From Chitinophagaceae bacterium UBA2793 (GTDB lineage Bacteria; Bacteroidota; Bacteroidia; Chitinophagales; Chitinophagaceae), in NCBI GenBank assembly GCA_002352045.1, contig DEHT01000097.1, forward strand, positions 31,569-44,831: a stretch of DNA of 13,263 bases. Reading direction: 5' to 3'. Shown here piece by piece: positions 1 through 5,284 of this stretch. The notes beneath the pieces are model-generated. The model was not told the DNA's origin. It was given only the letters and a program-made list of their open reading frames with translations, and searched no databases. The first letter of the stretch is position 1, and each line of letters opens with the position of its first letter. Position numbers and translations under genes: made by a program.

Positions 1-126
1 TTTTTCAATGGCCAACTGCAAAGCTTCTTCGCCCCAGGGATACCATTGCACAGGATTATAAGCATGCTGTAATAAATAAGGGCTTGATTCATGAATGAGT
101 TTGTTGGGAATTGCATTACTTTTCAT
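1..126 (-). CDS. DUF255 / thioredoxin-domain protein (YyaL, SPATA20-like), N-terminal fragment
   Basis: The reverse strand from the ATG at 126 reads 42 codons without a stop to the window edge, so only the N-terminus is present. The residues IHESSPYLLQHAYNPVQWYP followed by WGEEAL are the hallmark opening of the DUF255 family, whose members place a thioredoxin-like domain before a large alpha/alpha-barrel domain and are usually near 680 residues. The family has been tied to carbohydrate or redox functions, but the biochemical role is not settled. The CxxC motif of the thioredoxin fold would lie beyond the edge. The start is natural: the motif begins about nine residues in, and a promoter candidate lies just upstream. 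The family call is firm; the function is not. Confidence 0.88.
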   Translation of the reverse strand, partial: MKSNAIPNKLIHESSPYLLQHAYNPVQWYPWGEEALQLAIEK

Positions 127-133
127 ACTTACA

Positions 134-162
134 TAAAGATACAATCTACAACAGGATACAAA
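134..162 (-). promoter_or_regulatory. Candidate Bacteroidota-type promoter for the DUF255 gene
   Basis: Read on the minus strand, TTTG (162-159) is followed after 17 bases by TATCTTTA (141-134), one mismatch from the Bacteroidota -7 consensus TAnnTTTG. The ATG follows seven bases later, giving a very short leader. The -33-like element lies inside the T-tract of the terminator of the preceding gene, so the two units would be packed without spare DNA. Based on motif matching only. Confidence 0.4.
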
Positions 163-190
163 TAGAAAAGCCCGATGAAAATCACCGGGC
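160..190 (-). terminator. Rho-independent terminator after the 99-residue gene
   Basis: On the minus strand the arm GCCCG (190-186) pairs with CGGGC (174-170). An inner TGA/TCA pair sits across one A-C mismatch and the loop is three bases. The descending arm is followed directly by TTTTCTATTT (169-160). The hairpin starts 21 bases past the TAG stop at 212, where an intrinsic terminator is expected, and separates this gene from the DUF255 gene. Confidence 0.75.
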
Positions 191-211
191 ATTAAATTGC
201 TAAGAGAAAAA

Positions 212-511
212 CTAAAAAGCTCTTTTTTGCAGATACCCGGCAACTTCCATTACCAGGCTATTTTTTTGCTTCACATTATTTTGTTGCGGGAAAATACTTA
301 CTCCATTAAATATATTATAATGCAGGGTGAGTAACTCATCTTTATATTTAAAATCCCAGTCGAGGGTTTCGGCATCATCAACCTGGTTCATAAACTGAAC
401 CTGAAGATCATCGGCCAATGCATTGGCAATGGCATAAAATTTTGAGATTCCGCAATTGTCATCAATAACGGCTTCGGTGGCACCCGATTGGGTTTTAAGT
501 GCGTAACACAT
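212..511 (-). CDS. Conserved-looking hypothetical protein, 99 residues
   Basis: I do not recognise a characterised family. The protein is soluble-looking, with no signal peptide or membrane segment and a balanced composition. It has a mixed pattern: a possible helix around residues 22-36, then strands including WDFKYKDELLTLHYNIFNGV near 52-71, and a helical C-terminus. Such a pattern suits a small alpha/beta protein of the DUF type, perhaps resembling DUF3630, but that is a weak guess. Codon use looks genuine and a terminator follows closely. The gene lies 47 bp downstream of the small lipoprotein gene on the same strand, so the two may be co-transcribed. No other Met gives a better start. 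Confidence 0.7.
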   Translation of the reverse strand: MCYALKTQSGATEAVIDDNCGISKFYAIANALADDLQVQFMNQVDDAETLDWDFKYKDELLTLHYNIFNGVSIFPQQNNVKQKNSLVMEVAGYLQKRAF

Positions 512-558
512 GGCGTAGTTTTTTTTATTGGGTACAGGTATAACGCCGTATTCAAAAA

Positions 559-738
559 TTAATTGCCTCTAAACTTTGCTTTATTACTTGCACGAATAGC
601 TTTTTCATCGCCGGAAGCAATTTTTTCAGCTCCTACATTGCGACCATTGGTGGGACAACCGTATTTTTCTTTCTTTTTAAAGATGAAACAACTGCTCATG
701 GCAGATATTATAAAAAGAAGAAGGAAAAATTTTTTCAT
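559..738 (-). CDS. Small predicted lipoprotein, 59 residues
   Basis: Starting at the ATG at 738, the protein opens with two lysines, a hydrophobic stretch (residues 4-14) and a lipobox-like MSSC ending at Cys17, the pattern of a signal peptidase II substrate. The mature part is about 43 residues, basic at first (FIFKKKEK), then holds a CPTNGRNVGAEKI segment and an Ala/Lys-rich tail. A longer reading from a TTG at 756 adds six residues (MKKIKT) but duplicates the basic start and is less likely. The function is unknown; a role in the envelope is inferred only from the lipobox. The leader is A-rich and preceded by 7-bp repeats. Confidence 0.65.
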   Translation of the reverse strand: MKKFFLLLFIISAMSSCFIFKKKEKYGCPTNGRNVGAEKIASGDEKAIRASNKAKFRGN

Positions 739-768
739 TGTTTTTATTTTTTTCAATTCTCGTTTATA

Positions 769-789
769 GTTGCTGGTTGCTGGTTGGGA
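769..789. repeat. Short GTTGCTG heptamer repeat
   Basis: Two perfect 7-bp units GTTGCTG (769-775, 776-782) and a diverged third, GTTGGGA (783-789), lie about 30 bases upstream of the lipoprotein start. The period matches that of the longer heptamer arrays at 817-947, although the unit sequence differs. Confidence 0.8.
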
Positions 790-816
790 GTTTGTAACTT
801 TAAAGTTCTTTTATTT

Positions 817-914
817 TTTTGCCTTTTGCCTTTTGCCTTTTGCCTTTTGCCTTTTGCCTTTTGACTTTTGCCTTTTGCATTTTGCCTTTTGCCTTTTGAC
901 TTTTGACTTTTGAC
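817..914. repeat. Tandem heptamer array, 14 units of TTTTGCC / TTTTGAC
   Basis: Exactly 14 contiguous 7-bp units fill 98 bp. Most read TTTTGCC, four read TTTTGAC (859, 894, 901, 908) and one reads TTTTGCA (873). The variants cluster at the right end, as expected for an array growing by slippage or unequal exchange. A minus-strand frame runs through the array as a lysine-rich low-complexity peptide, but only because the unit lacks stops. Confidence 0.95.
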
Positions 915-919
915 TTTCC

Positions 920-947
920 AACTCTCAACTCTCAACTCTCAACTCTT
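920..947. repeat. Tandem heptamer array, 4 units of AACTCTC
   Basis: Three perfect AACTCTC units (920, 927, 934) and one AACTCTT (941) follow the TTTTGAC units after a five-base junction. The array ends two bases before the stop codon of the carbonic-anhydrase-like gene, so repeats fill almost all of the spacer between that gene and the lipoprotein gene. Confidence 0.93.
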
Positions 948-949
948 AC

Positions 950-1462
950 CTACTTAAACCATCCGCTGTACATTATATAGTTATCTGCTATTCGGTTTAT
1001 TTCTCCGCTTATTAATTCCGGGCTTATATCTTTTACTTTTTTTGCCGGAACACCTGCATAAATACTGCCCGATTCTACCACAGTGCCCTCCAAAACTACA
1101 GCACCTGCTGCAATTATGCAATTGCTGCCTACCTGTACGCTATCCATTACAATGGCTCCCATGCCAATCAATACATTATCTTCAATAACGCATCCATGCA
1201 CTATAGCATTGTGTCCAATACTTACATTATTTCCAATAATTGTTTTGTTTTTTTGGTAAGTACAATGAATAATGGCACCATCCTGTACATTTACTTTATT
1301 GCCCATGCGAATACTATTAACGTCGCCCCGAACTACAGCATTGAACCACACGCTGCATTGATTACCCATTTGAACATCGCCCACAATAGTTGCATTGGGT
1401 GCTACAAAACAATCGTTTCCCATTTGGGGCATTACTCCTTGTACCGGAAGTATTACACTCAT
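950..1462 (-). CDS. Gamma carbonic anhydrase-like hexapeptide-repeat protein (YrdA/PaaY type)
   Basis: This 170-residue protein has the left-handed beta-helix signature: repeated hexapeptides such as PNATIVGDV, IIGNNV, IEDNVLIGMGAIV and GSNCIIAAGAVV, roughly residues 20-125, then a C-terminal helix. The three histidines expected to bind the metal in gamma carbonic anhydrases are present (His66, His84, His89), as are VRGD at 44-47 and QDG at 60-62. Length fits the YrdA/PaaY/CaiE branch. Members form trimers; some hydrate CO2, many have no proven activity. The ATG at 1462 (MSVILPVQG) is preferred: an upstream extension to 1531 is a poor N-terminus and would overlap the divergent promoter. The family is confident, the substrate open. 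Confidence 0.9.
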   Translation of the reverse strand: MSVILPVQGVMPQMGNDCFVAPNATIVGDVQMGNQCSVWFNAVVRGDVNSIRMGNKVNVQDGAIIHCTYQKNKTIIGNNVSIGHNAIVHGCVIEDNVLIGMGAIVMDSVQVGSNCIIAAGAVVLEGTVVESGSIYAGVPAKKVKDISPELISGEINRIADNYIMYSGWFK

Positions 1463-1480
1463 ACACAATTTTTTTACTCT

Positions 1481-1493
1481 AATTAGACTAATT
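1481..1493. promoter_or_regulatory. 13-bp palindrome in the divergent intergenic region
   Basis: AATTAG and CTAATT flank a single central A, a perfect inverted repeat with an odd centre. It lies 19 bases upstream of the carbonic-anhydrase-like start and 24 bases before the -33-like box of the aminotransferase promoter candidate. Position and symmetry allow an operator, but AT-only palindromes of this size arise often by chance. Confidence 0.3.
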
Positions 1494-1517
1494 GTCATTT
1501 TCAAATGATGAATGACT

Positions 1518-1549
1518 TTTGACCTACACAAAACTAACCATTAATTTTG
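1518..1549 (+). promoter_or_regulatory. Bacteroidota-type promoter for the aminotransferase gene
   Basis: TTTG at 1518-1521 and TAATTTTG at 1542-1549 match the Bacteroidota -33 and -7 elements (TTTG, TAnnTTTG) with a 20-base spacer. The ATG at 1564 lies 14 bases past the -7 box. This also argues for the 1564 start over a longer frame opening at 1519, since the extra codons would lie on the promoter. Confidence 0.65.
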
Positions 1550-1563
1550 CCACAAATCAATTT

Positions 1564-2736
1564 ATGAATACCAGGCAATTATTTTTACAACATGTAGGCC
1601 AAACTTCCGAAGCGCCATTGGCTTTACATATTGTAAAAGCCGAAGGCAGCAAGTTATGGGATGCAGATGGAAAAGAATACATTGACCTTATTGGGGGCAT
1701 TAGTGTGTGCAATGTAGGACACAGGCATCCGGCGGTGGTTGAAGCTATCAAAAAACAGGCAGACGAATACCTGCATATTATGGTGTATGGCGAATTGGTT
1801 GAAAGCCCCCAGGTGAATTATGCTAAAGCATTGATTAAACATTTGCCCAAAACATTAAACTCCGTTTTTTATACTGCCAGCGGTGCCGAAGCAACAGAAG
1901 CTGCCATGAAGCTGGCCAAAAGATATACCGGCCGTACACAAATTGTTTCTTTTAAAAATTCGTACCATGGAAGTACCCAAGGTGCCCTTAGCATTATGGG
2001 CAGCGAATATTGGCAACAGGCATATCGTCCGCTCCTGCCCGATATTCTGCAATTGGAATACAATAATTTTGATTGCCTGTTTCAAATTACCGAACGCACT
2101 TCATGTGTAATAGCCGAAACCATACAGGCAGAGGCAGGCGTAAACCCACCGCAAGATGGCTGGCTAACAGCTTTGCGCAACCGTTGTAATGAAACAGGAA
2201 CACTATTAGTACTTGATGAGATACAATGCGGCTTTGGCAGAAACGGCAGTTTATGGGCATTTGAACAGTTTAATGTAGTGCCCGATATTTTACTGCTTGG
2301 TAAAGCATTGGGCGGAGGTATGCCTTTAGGTGCATTAGTGGCCGATAAAAAATTAATGGATGCATTTAGCAGCAACCCGGTGCTGGGTCATATAAATACT
2401 TTTGGTGGCCATCCGGTAAGCTGTGCCGCAGGATTGGCTGCATTTGAAGTGCTGCTGAATGATAAAATAATTGAAGCAGTACACAACAAACAACAACTAT
2501 TTATCAATAACCTTCAACACCCGGCAATAAAAAAAATCAGCAGTGTGGGATTAATGATGGCCGTACATTTTGAAAATTTTGAGCAAAACAAAAAAATAAT
2601 AGACGGCTGCATTGCTGCCGGCGTATTTACCGATTGGTTTTTATTTGCTTCCAATGCATTTAGAATAGTTCCACCGCTTAATATTAGCAATGAGGAAATT
2701 ATAAAAGCATGTGAAATCATTAAAGCTTCCATTTAG
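1564..2736 (+). CDS. Class III PLP-dependent aminotransferase
   Basis: The 390-residue protein is a complete fold-type I, class III aminotransferase (acetylornithine/ornithine/GABA group). Visible landmarks are SGAEA at 106-110 (phosphate binding), YHGS at 134-137, DEIQCGFGR at 218-226 with the Asp that contacts the pyridine nitrogen, LLLGKALGGG with the Schiff-base Lys247, and INTFGGHP at 277-284. It would move an amino group between an amino acid and a keto acid in the cytoplasm; the exact substrate cannot be read from motifs. No argD-type arginine genes lie nearby, so that symbol is not used. The start at 1564 is supported by a promoter box just upstream. The hydrolase gene follows after 10 bp, suggesting co-transcription. 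Confidence 0.92.
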   Translation: MNTRQLFLQHVGQTSEAPLALHIVKAEGSKLWDADGKEYIDLIGGISVCNVGHRHPAVVEAIKKQADEYLHIMVYGELVESPQVNYAKALIKHLPKTLNSVFYTASGAEATEAAMKLAKRYTGRTQIVSFKNSYHGSTQGALSIMGSEYWQQAYRPLLPDILQLEYNNFDCLFQITERTSCVIAETIQAEAGVNPPQDGWLTALRNRCNETGTLLVLDEIQCGFGRNGSLWAFEQFNVVPDILLLGKALGGGMPLGALVADKKLMDAFSSNPVLGHINTFGGHPVSCAAGLAAFEVLLNDKIIEAVHNKQQLFINNLQHPAIKKISSVGLMMAVHFENFEQNKKIIDGCIAAGVFTDWFLFASNAFRIVPPLNISNEEIIKACEIIKASI

Positions 2737-2746
2737 AGCATCTCTC

Positions 2747-4216
2747 ATGAAGAAAATTAAGAAAATATTTTTCAAAACCCTTTTTGTATTAGCTGTTTTG
2801 TACGGCGTACTACTAATTCCCTTGCCCGAAAAAAGAGATAAACTAATCGCCAATAAACCTGCATTTGTTTGGAACAGCGACAGCCTTTGGTTATCCTTAG
2901 AAAAAGATTTTTCCTTTGCCAAAAAGTTGGATAGTTTTCAATTGGATTCGATCATACTTGGATATCAAAAATCTTTATCGGGGCAAATTAATTTTCTGCA
3001 AACCCATCAACCCAACTATAACGACAGTATATATAACAGCATTGAAAAAAATGTTTTTTCAGCGTCGCCCTACGTTGCTGCTAGGCCACAATACAGCATT
3101 TGGTTTGTAGATACGTATAATCAATTACGCAGTATTATTAAAACCCAATCGCAACAGTGGCCCTTGCAAACCATCAACACAAAAAATACTTTGTATCGTT
3201 TGCTATATGGTATGCGTGCTGCCACAGAAGAAGTGATTCTGCAGGCAGACAGCAATTATATACCGGCAGCCATGCTTGTTTCAAAAGAACATTCAGCCAC
3301 ACCTGCAGCCAATATTTTAGGGATTACGGTACATAGTGGCGACATTTTGGTAAGCCGTGGAGGAGCAGAAGTATCTGCATTGATATCAAGAGGAAATGAT
3401 TACCCGGGCAATTTTTCTCATATTGCTTTTTTGTATGTAGATGAAAAAACAAAGGAGCCCTATTTGATAGAATCGCATATTGAAAAAGGGGTAGCCATTG
3501 CCAATGTGGAGCAATACATCAAAGACAGAAAGCTACGGTTTATGGTGATGCGCCCAAGGTTTGATTTAATATCTATACAGGCAGACAGCTTGCTTCCGCA
3601 TAAAGCAGCCAAAGCAATGTTTGAAGAAAGCTTTAGCAGGCATATAGCTTACGATTTTAAAATGGACTATGAAGATTCTGTAAAAATGTTTTGTTCTGAA
3701 GTGGCATATTACGCTTATCGAAAACAAGGAATTGAACTTTGGAAACAATTATCTACTATCTCTTCCAATGGAATTGTAAACTGGCTGCATCAATTTGGAG
3801 TAGATAATTTTATTACCCAAATGCCCTCCGATGTAGAGTATGATCCGCAATTAACGGTGGTTGCCGAATGGAGAGACCCCGAAACGCTCTACAAAGACCA
3901 TATTGATAATGCGGTGATGGACGCTATGCTGGAACAGGCAAATGCAGGGCAACAAGTAGGATACAATATTTGGCAATTGCCTTTGGTACGATTAATAAAA
4001 GCCTGGTGCTTTATTAAAAACCAATTGGGCTACGAAGGAATAATACCCGAAGGCATGAGCGCCACCACCGCATTAAAAAATCAATGGCTGGTAAACCGCA
4101 ATCGCCAAATTACTACCGAAGTAAAAGCAAAGGCAGATGGTTTTATAAAAGAACATCAATACAAGCCGCCCTATTGGCAATTATTAAATATGGCCCAAAA
4201 AGCCGCTCTAGAATAA
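2747..4216 (+). CDS. Membrane-anchored YiiX/YebB-like permuted NlpC/P60 cysteine hydrolase
   Basis: The 489-residue protein has an N-terminal hydrophobic anchor or uncleaved signal (about 8-26), a region without a recognised domain (30-190), a hydrolase core (about 195-330) and an extra 150-residue C-terminal part. The core shows the circularly permuted papain-like pattern: GDILVSRGG at 198-206, FSHIAFLY with His225 at 223-230, a strand with LIES (Glu242), YDFKMD at 302-307 and MFCSE with the likely nucleophile Cys316. Family members act on amide or ester bonds in the envelope; the substrate here is unknown. At about 200 residues the usual core is much shorter than this protein. A GTG at 2711 in the same frame lies inside the preceding gene, so the ATG at 2747 is chosen. 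Confidence 0.8.
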   Translation: MKKIKKIFFKTLFVLAVLYGVLLIPLPEKRDKLIANKPAFVWNSDSLWLSLEKDFSFAKKLDSFQLDSIILGYQKSLSGQINFLQTHQPNYNDSIYNSIEKNVFSASPYVAARPQYSIWFVDTYNQLRSIIKTQSQQWPLQTINTKNTLYRLLYGMRAATEEVILQADSNYIPAAMLVSKEHSATPAANILGITVHSGDILVSRGGAEVSALISRGNDYPGNFSHIAFLYVDEKTKEPYLIESHIEKGVAIANVEQYIKDRKLRFMVMRPRFDLISIQADSLLPHKAAKAMFEESFSRHIAYDFKMDYEDSVKMFCSEVAYYAYRKQGIELWKQLSTISSNGIVNWLHQFGVDNFITQMPSDVEYDPQLTVVAEWRDPETLYKDHIDNAVMDAMLEQANAGQQVGYNIWQLPLVRLIKAWCFIKNQLGYEGIIPEGMSATTALKNQWLVNRNRQITTEVKAKADGFIKEHQYKPPYWQLLNMAQKAALE

Positions 4217-4231
4217 TTCTTCAAAAAAAAT

Positions 4232-4263
4232 TTTGTTTATTTAAAAACACATCTTTTACTTTG
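4232..4263 (+). promoter_or_regulatory. Candidate promoter of the creD-type operon
   Basis: TTTG at 4232-4235 and TTACTTTG at 4256-4263 form a Bacteroidota-like pair with a 20-base spacer, the same spacing as the aminotransferase promoter candidate. The -7 box has one mismatch (T for A at its second base). Its last seven bases form the left arm of the inverted repeat at 4257-4275, so a protein bound there would cover the promoter. Confidence 0.45.
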
Positions 4264-4275
4264 TATTTCAAAGTA
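4257..4275. promoter_or_regulatory. Putative operator copy 1, inverted repeat TACTTTG-N5-CAAAGTA
   Basis: Perfect 7-bp arms (4257-4263, 4269-4275) flank the spacer TATTT, and the right arm ends seven bases before the ATG at 4283. The core CTTTG-N5-CAAAG, the ATTT in the spacer and the short T-rich stretch to the ATG recur before creD. The winged-helix protein encoded two genes downstream is the obvious candidate binder. The arms are too AT-rich for a strong terminator. Confidence 0.6.
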
Positions 4276-4282
4276 CTTTTTT

Positions 4283-4921
4283 ATGACCGAGCAGCAACAG
4301 TCTTTAGACGCCATTCACGACATTAAAAAGATGATGGAACGCAGCAGCCGTTTTATAAGCCTGAGCGGGCTTAGTGGAGTAAGCGCAGGTGTTTGTGCAT
4401 TAATAGGTGCATGGTTGGCGCATCCCTATGTGTATGGCTATAAAAATCTTTTTATTGATATTAATCAACCTTACACATACGATGCCACGGTGTATTTGAA
4501 TACCTGGCTCTTTTGGATTGCCATGGGAACTTTTGTGGCGGCATTGCTGTCGGCATTTGTTTTTACTTATATAAAAAGCAAAAAAGACGGCACTCCTATT
4601 TGGGGAAAAACTGCCCGCCGATTAATGATAAATGTGTTGATTCCGGTTGCGGTTGGAGGCATATTCCTGTTGAGTATGATGCAGTACGGCACTTTTGGAT
4701 TGGTAGCTCCCGGCTGTTTATTGTTTTATGGATTGGCATTAATTAATGCCAGTAAATATTCTTTAAACGAGCTGAGGTACCTGGGTTATTGCGAAATTAT
4801 TTTAGGCATTATCAATTTGAATTTTGTGGGATATGGTTTGTACTTCTGGGCAGCAGGATTTGGCATTTTGCATATTGCCTACGGCGTTTACATGTGGTAT
4901 AATTACGAAAGAGAAAATTAA
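4283..4921 (+). CDS. Polytopic membrane protein of unknown function
   Basis: The 212-residue protein begins with a charged amphipathic segment (1-22) followed by about six hydrophobic segments near 26-47, 74-97, 114-133, 138-156, 165-181 and 182-205. Conserved-looking polar spots are MMERSSRF at 17-24, a basic loop KSKKDG near 98-103 and NASKYSLNELRYLGYCE near 155-171. I do not recognise a named family. It leads a six-gene run and sits directly before the winged-helix regulator, with 24 bp between them. It may sense membrane state or be the regulator's partner, but that is inferred from context only. The start lies just after an inverted repeat and a promoter candidate. Confidence 0.85.
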   Translation: MTEQQQSLDAIHDIKKMMERSSRFISLSGLSGVSAGVCALIGAWLAHPYVYGYKNLFIDINQPYTYDATVYLNTWLFWIAMGTFVAALLSAFVFTYIKSKKDGTPIWGKTARRLMINVLIPVAVGGIFLLSMMQYGTFGLVAPGCLLFYGLALINASKYSLNELRYLGYCEIILGIINLNFVGYGLYFWAAGFGILHIAYGVYMWYNYEREN

Positions 4922-4945
4922 AAATTGGCATAAACAGCAGGGAAA

Positions 4946-5245
4946 ATGGTGAATCCAATAAATCAGTTAAATAAATTATTCGATAGCCGGGTGCGACTGG
5001 GCATATTGAGCGCTCTTATGATGAATAATAGCATCAACTTTAACGAACTAAAAGAGCTTTTGGAAATTACCGATGGCAACTTAGCCAGCCATCTTAAAGC
5101 TTTAGAAGATAATAATATTATAAAGGTGGAAAAAGGATTTATTGGCCGAAAAACAAATACAACTTATAAACTAACCAAGGTCGGTGAAAAAGCATTTAAA
5201 GAACATATTGAGGCATTGGAGAAAATGATTAAAGCCACTAAATAA
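4946..5245 (+). CDS. Small winged-helix transcriptional regulator (HTH_34-like)
   Basis: At 99 residues this is a bare winged helix-turn-helix domain. LFDSRVRLGILSAL (11-24) is the first helix, INFNELKELLEI (30-41) the second, DGNLASHLKALEDNN (43-57) the recognition helix, and IIKVEKGFIGRKTNTTYKLT (58-77) the beta wing. The last helix (about 79-97) should mediate dimer formation. This is the pattern of PF13601-type regulators, related in fold to MarR/ArsR proteins. No metal-binding cysteines are visible, so a metal sensor is unlikely. It lies between two membrane protein genes, both preceded by the same inverted repeat, which suggests it regulates its own operon. A weak GGGAAAA precedes the ATG. 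Confidence 0.9.
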   Translation: MVNPINQLNKLFDSRVRLGILSALMMNNSINFNELKELLEITDGNLASHLKALEDNNIIKVEKGFIGRKTNTTYKLTKVGEKAFKEHIEALEKMIKATK

Positions 5246-5259
5246 TTTTTTTTGTTTTT

Positions 5260-5280
5260 GCACTTTGCATTTCAAAGTGC
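5260..5280. promoter_or_regulatory. Putative operator copy 2, inverted repeat GCACTTTG-N5-CAAAGTGC
   Basis: Perfect 8-bp arms (5260-5267, 5273-5280) flank CATTT, and four T separate the element from the creD ATG at 5285. It shares 15 of 17 bases with copy 1 over ACTTTGnATTTCAAAGT and differs outside that core by compensating arm changes (TA to GC type), which preserve symmetry. No good -33 box is seen 17-23 bases upstream, so it may act within the operon or as an RNA hairpin. As hairpin plus T4 it could also be a weak terminator for the regulator gene. Confidence 0.6.
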
Positions 5281-5284
5281 TTTT

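Noticed and set aside
817..914. CRISPR or protein-coding repeat reading of the heptamer array
   Set aside because: The units are 7 bp and contiguous without spacers, which is a minisatellite-like array and not a CRISPR.
753..935. 60-residue lysine-rich frame on the minus strand
   Set aside because: It is a translation of the 7-bp repeats, which lack stops in this strand. The peptide is a periodic K/Q/G/A string with no protein character.
1196..1486. 96-residue plus-strand frame opposite the carbonic-anhydrase-like gene
   Set aside because: It is the antisense shadow of a clear gene with conserved metal ligands, and its translation has no recognisable features.
1463..1531. Longer N-terminus for the gamma-carbonic-anhydrase-like protein
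   Set aside because: The extra 23 residues do not belong to the family fold, begin in the divergent promoter region, and the ATG at 1462 gives the normal family start.
5260..5280. The inverted repeat before creD as a plain intrinsic terminator
   Set aside because: Only four T follow, and the near-identical element at 4257-4275 has AT-rich arms unsuited to termination. Both abut start codons in the same way, which favours an operator. A terminator role is not fully excluded.
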